From CAWDVH01 sp963805705 (lineage in GTDB: Bacteria; Actinomycetota; Actinomycetes; Streptosporangiales; Streptosporangiaceae): 64,000 bases of DNA. Positions 51,404 to 61,039 of the stretch are shown piece by piece (positions within the stretch are counted from its first letter, which is position 1; every line of letters begins with the position of its first letter). Both the position numbers and the translations under genes were made by a program. Below the pieces are notes generated by a model. That model saw only the letters and a list, made by a program, of their open reading frames with translations. It searched no databases and was not told where the DNA came from. The stretch lies in assembly GCA_963805705.1 (NCBI GenBank), contig CAWDVH010000001.1, forward strand, positions 2,108,001 to 2,172,000, in the 5' to 3' direction.

Positions 51404-53083
51404 TCAGGTCAGCCCGGCCACCGCCAGCTCCTCCGACGACTGCGCCTCCAGCTCTACCTCGGCCACCGCCTCCTGCACCTTGGCGTGCGACATGGTGCTG
51501 TACACGGCCCAGTAGTAGATCGCCAGGCTGAACGCGGCCAGGACAAGCAGGTCGATCCAGTTCGGCAGCCGCTCGGTAGCGATGAGGTTGAGGCCGAACA
51601 CCGTCGTACCGTCATACCGCCCCTGCCACGAGACGATCAGGAGACCGGCCAGCCAGGGCAGGATCCAGTACGACGCTCTCCAGTCGATGATCGTGCGGCG
51701 CTCCACCGGGAGGGTGGCCTGGTAGATGCCGAAGAGAATGAACCCGAGGGCGATGAGGACGTAGAGCCAGACCAGCGTGCTGAACCCGGAGAAGTACACG
51801 ATGAAGTCCGCGCAGATGAACGCGAGCGGGCAGAGCACTCCCGCGGCGGGCAGCCGGTAGGCGCGGGGACGGTCGGGGTCCTGCTTGCGCAGCCCGGCCA
51901 GCGATAGCGGCGCCATCGCGTACATGATGACCGTGGCCGAGGTGACCAGCCCGACCAGGCCAGCCCAGCTCGGGAAGGGCAGGAAGGTGAGCAGCCCGAC
52001 CACGAACGCGATGCAGATGGAGACGAACGGGACGCCCCGGCCGCTGACGCGGCTGATGATCTTGGGGAAGTAGCCGTTACGGCCGAGGCCGTACGACAGC
52101 CGGGAGGATGTCCCGATGTAGACCAGCCCGGTGCCGGCCGGTGACACCACCGCGTCGATGATCAGCAGCGTGGACAGCCAGCCCAGGCCGGCCTGCGTGG
52201 CCAGCGTGGCGTACGGACCGTAGGCCGACACTCCCTTGATCGGGTCCGCCCATCCGTGCGTGAGGTTAGCCGGATTGATCGCGCCGACGAACGCCACCTC
52301 GAGCAGCAGGTAGATGCCCACTCCGATGAGCATGGAGATGATCACCGCGCGGGGGATGTTCCGCTGCGGGTTCTCGGCCTCACCGCCCACCTGGATGGCC
52401 TGCTCGAATCCTTCGAGCGCGAACACCACGCCGAGCGGGAGCGCGGCGAAGATGCCGTGGAATCCGTACGGGGCAAACCCGCCGCCCGCGGTGAAGTTGC
52501 TGGCGTGGAACACCGTGACCAGCAGCGCGATGATCGTGATGGTCGGGATGAGCAGCTTCCAGATCGTGGCGACGCTGTTGGTCTCGGCCAGCCAGCGCAC
52601 GCCCATCGTATTGATCACCGCGAACACCAGCATGAACACGACGCCGATCCCGATGCCCTTGGCATCGAGGGTGCCGTTGTCGTTGACCAGGTCCCAGCTC
52701 GTGAAGTGCGCGTTGAGGTAGCCGAGCGTCGCCTCGACCTCGATCGGCGCGATCGTCACGGCCTGGATCCAGGCCATCCAGCCGCCGGTGAATCCGCCGA
52801 GCGCGCCAAAGGCCATGAACGGGAACCTGGCCGTGCCGCCCGACACCGGGTAGGTAGAGCCGAGTTCGGCGTGGACCAGCGCGAGGAGCGCGATGACGAC
52901 ACCGCCGAGGAGCCACGAGATGATCGACGCCCCGCCCGCCACCTTGGCGGCGGTGAGGGCTCCGAGGAGCCAGCCCGACCCGATGATGGAGCCCAGCGAG
53001 ATCAGGGTGAGCCCGCGCAGCCCCACCGCTCGGCGTAGTTGATTCTCCCCGGTTGGCGCTACGCCAGGGGTAGTCGTAGCCAT
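51404..53083 (-). CDS. APC-family amino acid permease
   Basis: A 559-residue membrane protein of the amino acid-polyamine-organocation superfamily with about 12-14 hydrophobic segments. Diagnostic stretches are LTLISLGSIIGSGWLLGALT (first helix with the GSG break), YPVSGGTARFPFMAFGALGG (helix 3 region), FALEGFEQAIQVGGEAENPQ (helix 6 region) and SRLSYGLGRNGYFPK. Substrate is unknown. GGAGGAAGTC before the ATG is a good ribosome site. Two hairpins separate it from the convergent stress protein. Confidence 0.93.
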   Translation of the reverse strand: MATTTPGVAPTGENQLRRAVGLRGLTLISLGSIIGSGWLLGALTAAKVAGGASIISWLLGGVVIALLALVHAELGSTYPVSGGTARFPFMAFGALGGFTGGWMAWIQAVTIAPIEVEATLGYLNAHFTSWDLVNDNGTLDAKGIGIGVVFMLVFAVINTMGVRWLAETNSVATIWKLLIPTITIIALLVTVFHASNFTAGGGFAPYGFHGIFAALPLGVVFALEGFEQAIQVGGEAENPQRNIPRAVIISMLIGVGIYLLLEVAFVGAINPANLTHGWADPIKGVSAYGPYATLATQAGLGWLSTLLIIDAVVSPAGTGLVYIGTSSRLSYGLGRNGYFPKIISRVSGRGVPFVSICIAFVVGLLTFLPFPSWAGLVGLVTSATVIMYAMAPLSLAGLRKQDPDRPRAYRLPAAGVLCPLAFICADFIVYFSGFSTLVWLYVLIALGFILFGIYQATLPVERRTIIDWRASYWILPWLAGLLIVSWQGRYDGTTVFGLNLIATERLPNWIDLLVLAAFSLAIYYWAVYSTMSHAKVQEAVAEVELEAQSSEELAVAGLT

Positions 53084-53581
53084 GACTTCCTCCCGATTAG
53101 GTGAGCCGACAAAGTCAGCAAGAACTTCGCGGACCGAGGCCTGTTAAGGAACTGCGCAGAACAGGAAACGATGCGCTTCCGGCGATTGCCGGGCCCGCCG
53201 GGTTGGCGACGGACGCCGGGAGCAGCAACGAGTGATCCGTATCGGCTCATCACCCGGTGCTCCCCACGATCAGCAGCCATGATCGAACCTTTCGGCTCCG
53301 CATACGCGGGCCATACGCCCGTGAGTAGGCCTCATGGTAATGATCAACGCGGGACATGAGAAGAAGCCGCGCGGCATCATTTCGGTAACGCAGGTCGCTA
53401 ACCGGCCATGTGGCGGAGAAGTCCATCACGTGTCCGGTGCTAAGTCGGCGGCGTGTCCCGCGCTATGTCGGCGCAGGTCAAAGCGTGACGGCTAAACAGA
53501 TTCCCTGGCCGTCTCTTTGTCACAAGCGCGGCATCAGCGCGCCGCTTTAGTCCGGATGATCTCCGGAGGGAGCCTGACATT
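53084..53581. other. Intergenic, 498 bp, upstream of permease
   Basis: No gene is supported between the permease start and the CGNR gene end. The stretch includes CCTGTT...AACAGG, a 6-bp inverted repeat (53140-53165) about 60 bases upstream of the permease start, which could be an operator, and GTGTCCCGCGCTATGTCGG at about 53452-53470. Confidence 0.5.
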
Positions 53582-54154
53582 TCAGCTGGCGGCAGTGGCG
53601 GCCGGGCTGGCCTTCCCCGTCCGTTCCTTCGCCCGGATGGCCGTCACATTGGTCCGGGCCGCGCAGCGCTCGGAACAGTATCGCCGGGAGCGATTGGGGC
53701 TCGCATCGATGAACACGCCAGGGCAGGAGGCGATCGCGCACACGCCGAGCCGGCTGATTCCGATCTGGGGCGCGAGTATCGCCAGGCCGCTGACCGCGCC
53801 CGCCGCGTACCGGTCGGCCACCGAGCCCGTCTCGCTGAGGTGCACATGCCAGCAGGTGGCGTCGTGGCGGACGATCACCGGATGAACCGGGTACTGGATA
53901 AGCAGCGCGTTCAGGCGCTCGACCACGGCGGCGTCCGCGCCGCGCGCGGCCGCCGAGAAGATACTGCCGAACTCAGTGCGAAGCAGCCGGATGATGTCGA
54001 GATCATGGCGCGTGACGTGCCCAGCCAGAAATGGGCGATCCGCTACGAAAAGGCGGAACGCCTCTGGGGTGCCCAGCGAGTCGGGCTCATCGTCCGCACG
54101 AGTGGCCGTGTTGACGAGACGCACCGCTAGCTCGGCATAGGACGTGAGATCCAC
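53582..54154 (-). CDS. CGNR zinc-finger (ABATE-like) regulator
   Basis: A 190-residue protein. The N-terminal part fits the ABATE domain (YAELAVRLVNTATRADDEPD, RHDLDIIRLLRTEFGSIF). The C-terminal part is a CGNR-type zinc finger: CAIASCPGVFIDASPNRSRR then YCSERCAARTNV; the usual CGNR tetrad reads CAAR. Such proteins are putative stress-responsive transcription regulators. A disordered tail (GKASPAATAAS) ends it. Divergent from the oxidoreductase gene. Confidence 0.88.
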   Translation of the reverse strand: MDLTSYAELAVRLVNTATRADDEPDSLGTPEAFRLFVADRPFLAGHVTRHDLDIIRLLRTEFGSIFSAAARGADAAVVERLNALLIQYPVHPVIVRHDATCWHVHLSETGSVADRYAAGAVSGLAILAPQIGISRLGVCAIASCPGVFIDASPNRSRRYCSERCAARTNVTAIRAKERTGKASPAATAAS

Positions 54155-54324
54155 TCCGGTCCTTACCTGCGGTAGATGTTGATAGCCGCTTCCCGCACCG
54201 AGTATGGCACACGCCGCTACGGACCGTATTGTCTTCCGGCGCGGCCATTCCCGGTTCCGGCCGGCGGCTTTGCGGTGCCTCCTGCCTGATGCCCGGAGAC
54301 GGCGAGGCGCTAGGGTCAGAGTCC

Positions 54325-55293
54325 ATGTTTGCCGTCACCGCCGCGCGCATCGACGCCGAGGACCCGCTAGCCGGCCTTGAGCTGGGCGAGCGCCCTGAGC
54401 CATCGCCCGAAGCGGGCTGGACGACGGTCACGGTCAAGGCCGTTTCACTCAACCATCACGACGTGTGGACGCTGCGCGGCGTGGGGATTTCCGCGGACCG
54501 CCTGCCCATGGTGCTCGGCTGCGACGCCGCCGGCCTGGACGAGGACGGCCGGGAGGTCGTGGTCCACGCGGTCATCGGCGACCCCGTCGCGGGCGGCTCT
54601 GACGAGACCCTGGACCCGTCCAGGTCGCTGCTGTCGGAGCGATACGACGGGACCTTCGCCGAGCGTGTCTGCGTACCGCGGCGCAACCTGCTGGCCAAGC
54701 CGGCGGCGCTGTCGTTCGAGCAGGCCGCATGCCTGCCGACCGCCTATCTGTCGGCCTACCGGATGCTGTTCGGCAAGGCGGCGCTTGAGCCGGGCGCCAC
54801 GATTCTCGTCCAGGGGGCGGGCGGCGGCGTCGCGACGGCCCTGATCCTGCTCGGCCGGGCCGCCGGCTACCGGATCTGGGCGACCAGCCGCAGCGAGGAG
54901 AAGCGGGAACGCGCGCTCGAGCTGGGCGCGGACCAGGCATTCGCCGCCGGCGCCCGGCTGCCGGAGCGGGTGGACGCGGTGATGGAGACCGTCGGCGAGG
55001 CCACCTGGGCCCACTCGCTGCGCGCGCTGCGGCCCGGCGGCACCATCGTCGTCTCGGGCGCGACCAGCGGCCCCGCTCCGCCCGCCGATCTGGCCCGTGT
55101 CTTCTTCCTTCAGCTGTCCGTGATCGGATCGACGATGGGCAGCCGGGATCAGCTCGGGCGCCTGCTGCGCTTCTGCGAGCAGACCGGAGTCCGGCCGCTC
55201 ATCGACCGCGTGCTGCCGCTGGAGCAGGCGCGAGACGGCTTCGCCGCGCTGATCGCCGGTGAGATCTTCGGGAAGGTCGTCTTCACGCTGTAG
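54325..55293 (+). CDS. Zinc-type alcohol dehydrogenase-like (quinone oxidoreductase) protein
   Basis: A 322-residue medium-chain dehydrogenase/reductase. Start is ATG 54325 (MFAVTAARIDAEDPLAGLEL). The N-terminal substrate domain contains VKAVSLNHHDVWTLRG and VLGCDAAGLDEDGREVV; the Rossmann part has ILVQGAGGGVATALILLGRA (nucleotide-binding loop). The structural-zinc cysteine cluster is absent, so it is a zinc-independent quinone-reductase-like member. Substrate is unknown. Confidence 0.9.
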   Translation: MFAVTAARIDAEDPLAGLELGERPEPSPEAGWTTVTVKAVSLNHHDVWTLRGVGISADRLPMVLGCDAAGLDEDGREVVVHAVIGDPVAGGSDETLDPSRSLLSERYDGTFAERVCVPRRNLLAKPAALSFEQAACLPTAYLSAYRMLFGKAALEPGATILVQGAGGGVATALILLGRAAGYRIWATSRSEEKRERALELGADQAFAAGARLPERVDAVMETVGEATWAHSLRALRPGGTIVVSGATSGPAPPADLARVFFLQLSVIGSTMGSRDQLGRLLRFCEQTGVRPLIDRVLPLEQARDGFAALIAGEIFGKVVFTL

Positions 55294-55304
55294 GCGGCGC
55301 GGCG

Positions 55305-56581
55305 TCACCGGGGGCGGTCGCCGGCCCGGCCAGTCGGCCCGGCCCGCTCGCCGGCTTCGCCGCTCTCGTCGTCTGGCCGGCCCGGCATGCCGCCGAAGAC
55401 CTCATCCCTGATCCTCGTGAGGGCGTCCTCCAGGATGCCCCATAGATCGCCGAGGCCGTTCTCGCCGAGGTGCTCGGCATGTCCTGCGGCGAAGCGAAGC
55501 TCCCTGGCGAAATCGATGGCCATCCGCTCCAGGTCACGGAAGAAGCCGGTGTCGCGGGGCCCGCCGGGCCCGCCCCGGCTGCCGCCGCGAGCGTGACCAT
55601 CGGCCGCCGTCGGGCCCGTCGGGGTCGTCGGGGCCTTCGGGCCGCTCATGCCAGCCGGCCCAGCCCGGCCAGCCCTGCCAGCCCGCCCAGTCGGCCCATT
55701 CGCGGCGCCCCCCGCCGCGCTGGGCACGGAATCGATCACGCATGTCCTCACGCGCACGACGGGCCTCCTCGCGCACCCGCCTGGCCTCGTCCTGGGCGCG
55801 CCGGCCGCTATCGTCGGCCTCGTCCTGCGCTGCCTCGTCCCGTGCTGCCTCGTCCCGTGCTGCCTGGCCCTGCGCTGCCTCGTCCTGCGCTGCCTCGTCC
55901 TGCGGCGCCTGGCCTCGCGCTGCCTGGCCTCGCGCTGGCTGGCCTCGCGCTGCGCTGGCCTCCCGCTGGCTGGCCTCCCGCTGGCTCGTCGCGTGCTGGC
56001 TCGTCCCGTGCTGCCTGGCCCCACGCTGCCTCGTCGCGTGCTGGCTCGTCCGGCCCGCGCGGCGCTGCGCCGTGTGCCTGCGCGGCCGCCTCCTGGCCGT
56101 CAGGCCCGGCCGGGCTGGCGGTGTCGGCGCCGGCCGGTGCTCCGGCCGTCCTGGCCTGCGCGCGATCGGCGGCGCGGCCGTCCCGGCGGACATCCCTCGC
56201 GACCCAGGTCAGCTCTTCCCGCAGGTTGCGCACGGTCTCGCGGACATCCTCGGTGACCTCGCGGGCGATGTCGCGCACGGACTCGGCGAGTTCCTCCTCG
56301 AGCTCGGCCAGATCGTCGAACCGGCCCCGGATCTCCTCGCGGCCCTTCTCGGTGATGCGGTACACCTTCTTGCCGGCCACCTCGTCGTGCGTGACCAGGC
56401 CCTCCTCCTCGAGCCTGGCGAGCCGCGGGTAGATCGTGCCGGGCGAGGGGGCATACACCCCAAGGAAGCGATCTTGCAGTAGCCGGATCACCTCGTAGCC
56501 GTGCCGGGGTGCCTCATCAAGCAGCTTGAGCAGGTACAGCCTCAGCCTGCCGTGCCGGAAAACCGGGCTCACCGGTACCAC
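55305..56581 (-). pseudogene. PadR-family regulator with repeat region and two frameshifts
   Basis: The N-terminal 110 residues are a clear PadR winged helix (RHGRLRLYLLKLLDEAPRHG, SPGTIYPRLARLEEEGLVTH). A repetitive Ala/Glu/Arg/Gln-rich region (about 55800-56050) follows; then the frame changes twice. Frame 2 gives ARRVREEARRAREDMRDRFR and WADWAGWQGW, frame 3 gives FFRDLERMAIDFARELRFAA and LWGILEDALTRIRDEVFGGM, both family-like. The shifts are at about 55947-55962 (a 16-base unit among 15-base repeats) and about 55602-55605. Corrected length is about 424 residues, ending at 55305. Confidence 0.82.
55810..56050. repeat. 15-bp coding tandem repeats in padR
   Basis: About 16 imperfect copies of a 15-base unit of the type GCCTCGTCCTGCGCT (plus strand) encode pentapeptides such as DEAAR and DEPAR on the minus strand. 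Fifteen bases keep the frame; the 16-base variant at 55947-55962 does not. Confidence 0.8.
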
Positions 56582-56772
56582 CCTCTCCTTCGGCGGCCAG
56601 GACGTCCCTGCGGGAAGGCCGCGGGCTCAGCTCGGGCCAGCTACGCCAAACGGCTGTCACACATACGATATATCGTGTCTAGGGAAAATCAAGATCCATC
56701 GTGATCACGGCCTCCGCCTGAGGGCGATGCCGCCGACAGCCGGCTCCCGAGGTACTGCGCGGGCGGCCCCAG

Positions 56773-56822
56773 CACGGGCGCCTCAGCACGGGCGCCTCAG
56801 CACGGGCGCCTCAGCACGGGGC
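56773..56822. repeat. Short tandem repeat, CAGCACGGGCGCCT unit
   Basis: Three complete copies and one partial copy of a 14-base unit lie between padR and the DUF6104-like gene, downstream of the latter's stop codon. No coding role. Confidence 0.7.
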
Positions 56823-56838
56823 GCGGCTGCTCGCCGGC

Positions 56839-57012
56839 CTACTCGTCGTCGTCCAGGCGCGCCAGCCAGCTGGCCAGACGGTCGACCGGCGCGGCCGAGT
56901 CCGGATGAAGGTCGATGAACTCGCGTAGCCTCTCGGCGAGCCAGCCCAGGGTGACCTCGTCAGTCCCGCGCCGGTCAGCGAGCTCCTCCAGGCCGCGATC
57001 GGTGAAGTACAT
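56839..57012 (-). CDS. DUF6104-like small acidic protein, Kgd-linked
   Basis: A 57-residue protein too short for usual gene lists. It begins MYFTDRGLEELADRRGTDEV, continues with TLGWLAERLREFIDLHP and ends WLARLDDDE. I recognise this as the DUF6104 type from memory. Its ATG lies 2 bases after the kgd stop codon, so the two genes are co-transcribed and probably translationally coupled. There is no membrane segment, the composition is acidic and amphipathic helices are likely. The function is not established; a structural or regulatory partner of the 2-oxoglutarate dehydrogenase is my inference from linkage only. Confidence 0.85.
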   Translation of the reverse strand: MYFTDRGLEELADRRGTDEVTLGWLAERLREFIDLHPDSAAPVDRLASWLARLDDDE

Positions 57013-57014
57013 CG

Positions 57015-60000
57015 CTAGCCGTCCTGGCGCAGTGCGTCCTCGATCAGCTGGGCATGCTCGATCGCGTGCGTCTTAGCCGAGCCTCCGGCGGGCGCCGAGC
57101 TGGCCGGGAGCGAGACCAGGCCGACCTCCCGGTCGATGACGCCGCGCAGCTGCAGGGCCATGTAGGGCCAGGCGCCCATGTTCGCCGGCTCCTCCTGCGC
57201 CCAGACGATCTGGTCGGCGCGGGGGTAGCGCGCCAGCTCGGCCGAGATCTCCTGCTCGGGCAGCGGGTAGAGCCGCTCGACCCGCACGATCGCGATCTGG
57301 TCAAGACCCAGGGACCGCCGCCGTTCGGCCAGGTCGTAGTAGATCTTGCCGGAGCAGAGCAGGACCCGGCGCACCGCGGCATGGTCGATCTCCGCCGGAT
57401 CACTGATCACGGGGCGGAACGTCCCGCTGGTGAAATCCGCCACCGCCGAGGCGGCGGCCTTCAGCCGCAGCATCGACTTGGGCGTGAAGACGATGAGCGG
57501 CTTGACCCGCTCGGACAGGGCCTGCCAGCGCAGCAGGTGGAAATAGCTGGCCGGCGTGCTGGGCATCGCGACCGTCATGTTGTCCTGCGCGCACAGCGAC
57601 AGGAAGCGCTCGGGCCGGGCGGACGAGTGGTCGGGACCCTGGCCCTCGTACCCGTGCGGCAGCAGCAGCACGACGCCCGAGCGCTGGCCCCACTTCTGCT
57701 CGCCCGAGCTGATGAACTCGTCCGTGATCGTCTGCGCCCCGTTGGCGAAATCGCCGAACTGGGCTTCCCAGCAGACCAGCGCATCGGGCCTGGCCACCGA
57801 ATAGCCGTACTCGAAGCCCACCGCCGCGAACTCCGACAGCAGGGAGTCATAGGCGTGGAACCTGGTCTTCGCCGTGTTGAAGGCCCGCAGCGGCGTGTGC
57901 TCCCGGCCGGTGTGCCGGTCGACCAGCACCGCGTGCCGCTGGCCGAACGTGCCCCGGCGCGTGTCCTGGCCGACGAGCCGGACCGTGTGCCCGTCGATGA
58001 GCACGGACCCGAAGGCCAGCAGCTCGCCGGTGGCCCAGTCGATCTCATCCTGCTCGACCATCACCGCGCGGCGCTGCAGTTGCGGCTGCAGCCTCGGGTG
58101 CACGGTGAAATCGGTGGGCAGGTTCAGCTGCGTGTCGATGATCTGCTTGACGACTTCCTGCGTGATCGCCGTGGGCACCGTCTCGCGGCGGGCCGGCTGC
58201 TCCGTCCCGGCGGGGGGCCTGACCACCGCGCCGGCCTCGGCGGGGCGCCCGGCGGCATCGCGGGTCTCGGTGAAGGCGCGCTCCAGTTCCTGCTGGTAGT
58301 CGCGCAGTGCCTGCTCCGCCTCGGCCATAGTGATATCGCCGCGCCCGATCAGCGACTCGGTGTAGATCTTCCGCGTCGACCGCTTCTTGTCGATCAGGTC
58401 GTACATGTGCGGCTGGGTGAACGAGGGGTTGTCCGCCTCGTTGTGGCCGCGCCTGCGGTAGCAGACCATGTCGATGACGACGTCTTTCCTGAACTCCTGC
58501 CGGTAGGCGAAGGCGAGCCTGCCGATCCGCGCGACGGCCTCCGGGTCATCCCCGTTGACGTGGAAGATCGGCGCCTGGATCGTCCTGGCCACGTCGGTGC
58601 TGTACACGCTTGACCGGGAAGAGTCAGGCGCGGTGGTGAACCCGACCTGGTTGTTGACCACGATGTGCACCGTGCCGCCGGTCCGGTAGCCGCGCAGCTG
58701 CGATAGCTCGAGCGTCTCGGCCACCACGCCCTGGCCCGCGAAGGCCGCGTCACCGTGGATCAGGACAGGCAGCACGGTGAAGCCGGGCTCGCCCATGTCG
58801 ATGATGTCCTGCTTGGCCCTGACCACGCCCTCCAGCACCGGGTCCACCGCCTCGAGGTGGCTGGGGTTGGCCACCAGCGAGGTCCGGATCCCCGGTCCGC
58901 CGCCGAGCGTGTAGCTGCCCTCCGCGCCCAGGTGATACTTCACGTCGCCGGATCCGTGCGTGGTGGACGGATCCAGGTTGCCCTCGAACTCCTGGAAGAT
59001 CTGCGCGTAGGACTTGCCCACGATGTTGGCGAGGACGTTGAGCCGGCCCCGGTGGGCCATCCCGATGACGGCCTCGTCCAGCTGGTGCCGGGCGGCCTCG
59101 GTCAGGACGGCGTCCAGCAGCGGGATCAGCGACTCGGCGCCCTCCAGGGAGAATCTGCGCTGGCCGACGAACTTCGTCTGCAGGAACATCTCGAATGCCT
59201 CGGCGACGTTCAGCCTGGACAGGATGCGGATCTGCTCGTCGTGATCAGCCCGGCCGTGCGGCCGCTCGACGCGCGCCTGCAGCCAGGCCCGCTCCTCCGG
59301 CTCCTGCATGTGCATGTACTCGACGCCGACCGTGCGGCAGTACGAGTCCCGCAGCACGCCGAGTATCTCCCGCAGCTGCATCCGCGGCTTGCCGCCGAAC
59401 CCGCCGGTGGCGAACTCCCGCTCCAGATCCCAGAGCGTCAGGCCGTGCTGGTTGATGTCCAGGTCGGGATGCTTGCGCTGCTTGTACTCCAGCGGGTCGG
59501 TGTCGGCCATGAGATGACCCCGGACCCGGTAGGCGTGGATAAGCTCATGGACGCGCGCCGCCTTCGATATGTCATCTTCATGACCAGCGGGGATGTCCTG
59601 CACCCAGCGGACCGGCTCATAGGGAATCCGCAGCGACTGGAAGACATCGTCGTAGAAGCGGTCCTCGCCCAGCAGCAGCGAGTGGATGATCCGCAGGAAG
59701 TCACCGGACTGCGCGCCCTGGATGATCCGGTGGTCGTAGGTCGAGGTGATGGTGACCGTCTTGCTGATCGCCAGCCTGGCGATGGTGTCGGCGGACGCGC
59801 CCTGGTAGGCGGCCGGGTACTCCATCGCGCCCACGCCGACGATGCATCCCTGGCCGGGCAGCAGCCGGGGCACGGAGTGCTCGGTGCCGATCGTGCCCGG
59901 GTTGGTGAGGCTGATCGTGGTGCCGGCGAAGTCCTCGACGGTGAGCTTGCCGGTGCGCGCCTTGCGCACCACGTCCTCGTAGGCCATCCAGAACTGGCGG

Positions 60001-60938
60001 AAGTCCATCTCCTGCGCGCCCTTGATGCTCGGCACGAGCAGCTGGCGTGATCCGTCGTCCTTGCGCACGTCGATCGCCAGGCCGAGATTCACGTGCTCGG
60101 GCCGCACCAGCACGGGCTTGCCGTCTACCTCGGCGAAATAATCATTCAGCTCCGGCGCGACGGCCAGGGCCCTGACTATGGCGAAGCCGATGAGGTGCGT
60201 GAAGGACACCTTGCCGCCGCGCCCGCGGGCCAGGTGATTGTTGATCACTATCCGGTTGTCGACCAGCAGCTTGGCCGGTACGGAGCGGACGCTGGTCGCG
60301 GTCGGCACGGCGAGGCTGGCGGCCATGTTGGCCGCGGTGCGGGCGGCCGCGCCACGCATCCGGACCTCGACGGTGTCGGCCGGCGCCTCGTGCGCGGCAG
60401 CGGCGGGCGGCGTCGGCCCGGTCGTACGGGACGACGCCGGGCGCCCCGTGGCCACGGTCCCCGGTGCCGCGGCGGTCGTCGCGGCCTTCGCGGCCTTCGC
60501 GGCCGGGGCCTGCGCTGCCGCGGCGGGCGCCGCCGGGGCCTGGGCCGCGCCGGATGACGATCCCGCCGTGCCGGATCCCGCCGTGCTGGATCCCGCAGCG
60601 ACCGACCCTCCCGCGCCAGACCCTCCCGCGCCGCCCGCCGGGCCAGGCCGCCCGCCCGGTCCCGATGGCGCTGAGGTCCTGGCCGCCGCTGACGACGCCG
60701 GCGCTGGCGTGTAGTCGGCGAAGAAGTTCCACCAGGCCCGGTCGACCGAGCCCGGGTCCTCCTGGTAACGCTGATAGAGCTCATCCACTAGCCATTCGTT
60801 CGGGCCGAAGTTGGTGCTCGGCCCGAACTTGGGGGTCGGAGTGCTGGCGTCCGCCGCGGCGGGCGCGGTGGAACGGTCGTCTGCTTGCACCGCGAGATCC
60901 GCGGACGCCCGCGGAGACTCAGGAGACACGGCGGACAT
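57015..60938 (-). CDS. kgd: Multifunctional 2-oxoglutarate dehydrogenase/decarboxylase (Kgd/OdhA)
   Basis: A 1307-residue enzyme of the TCA cycle. Order of domains: N-terminal peptide FGPNEWLVDELYQRYQEDPG, a long Ala/Pro/Gly-rich linker (about residues 75-190), an E2-type acyltransferase domain (about 195-440; active-site-like STYDHRIIQGAQSGDF) and the E1 ThDP domains (GMAHRGRLNVLANIVGKSYA, GDAAFAGQGVVAETL, VNNQVGFTT, FGQRHAVLVD). No lipoyl domain is present, as in other actinobacterial Kgd/OdhA proteins, which are controlled by the FHA protein GarA/OdhI. A DUF6104-like gene follows at once. Confidence 0.97.
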   Translation of the reverse strand: MSAVSPESPRASADLAVQADDRSTAPAAADASTPTPKFGPSTNFGPNEWLVDELYQRYQEDPGSVDRAWWNFFADYTPAPASSAAARTSAPSGPGGRPGPAGGAGGSGAGGSVAAGSSTAGSGTAGSSSGAAQAPAAPAAAAQAPAAKAAKAATTAAAPGTVATGRPASSRTTGPTPPAAAAHEAPADTVEVRMRGAAARTAANMAASLAVPTATSVRSVPAKLLVDNRIVINNHLARGRGGKVSFTHLIGFAIVRALAVAPELNDYFAEVDGKPVLVRPEHVNLGLAIDVRKDDGSRQLLVPSIKGAQEMDFRQFWMAYEDVVRKARTGKLTVEDFAGTTISLTNPGTIGTEHSVPRLLPGQGCIVGVGAMEYPAAYQGASADTIARLAISKTVTITSTYDHRIIQGAQSGDFLRIIHSLLLGEDRFYDDVFQSLRIPYEPVRWVQDIPAGHEDDISKAARVHELIHAYRVRGHLMADTDPLEYKQRKHPDLDINQHGLTLWDLEREFATGGFGGKPRMQLREILGVLRDSYCRTVGVEYMHMQEPEERAWLQARVERPHGRADHDEQIRILSRLNVAEAFEMFLQTKFVGQRRFSLEGAESLIPLLDAVLTEAARHQLDEAVIGMAHRGRLNVLANIVGKSYAQIFQEFEGNLDPSTTHGSGDVKYHLGAEGSYTLGGGPGIRTSLVANPSHLEAVDPVLEGVVRAKQDIIDMGEPGFTVLPVLIHGDAAFAGQGVVAETLELSQLRGYRTGGTVHIVVNNQVGFTTAPDSSRSSVYSTDVARTIQAPIFHVNGDDPEAVARIGRLAFAYRQEFRKDVVIDMVCYRRRGHNEADNPSFTQPHMYDLIDKKRSTRKIYTESLIGRGDITMAEAEQALRDYQQELERAFTETRDAAGRPAEAGAVVRPPAGTEQPARRETVPTAITQEVVKQIIDTQLNLPTDFTVHPRLQPQLQRRAVMVEQDEIDWATGELLAFGSVLIDGHTVRLVGQDTRRGTFGQRHAVLVDRHTGREHTPLRAFNTAKTRFHAYDSLLSEFAAVGFEYGYSVARPDALVCWEAQFGDFANGAQTITDEFISSGEQKWGQRSGVVLLLPHGYEGQGPDHSSARPERFLSLCAQDNMTVAMPSTPASYFHLLRWQALSERVKPLIVFTPKSMLRLKAAASAVADFTSGTFRPVISDPAEIDHAAVRRVLLCSGKIYYDLAERRRSLGLDQIAIVRVERLYPLPEQEISAELARYPRADQIVWAQEEPANMGAWPYMALQLRGVIDREVGLVSLPASSAPAGGSAKTHAIEHAQLIEDALRQDG

Positions 60939-61039
60939 CGCCTCTTCCGGACCTGGTTGTCTATCGTTGACTTGCGCATCAAGGCTACCCGCCAGCGCGG
61001 GCCTTTCGGCGCGGCGCCGCCGGGCTGCGGACCTGGCCG

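Noticed and set aside
59030..59060. Idea that kgd lacks an E2 domain
   Set aside because: The E2-like acyltransferase part is present N-terminally; only the lipoyl domain is missing, as is normal for this family.
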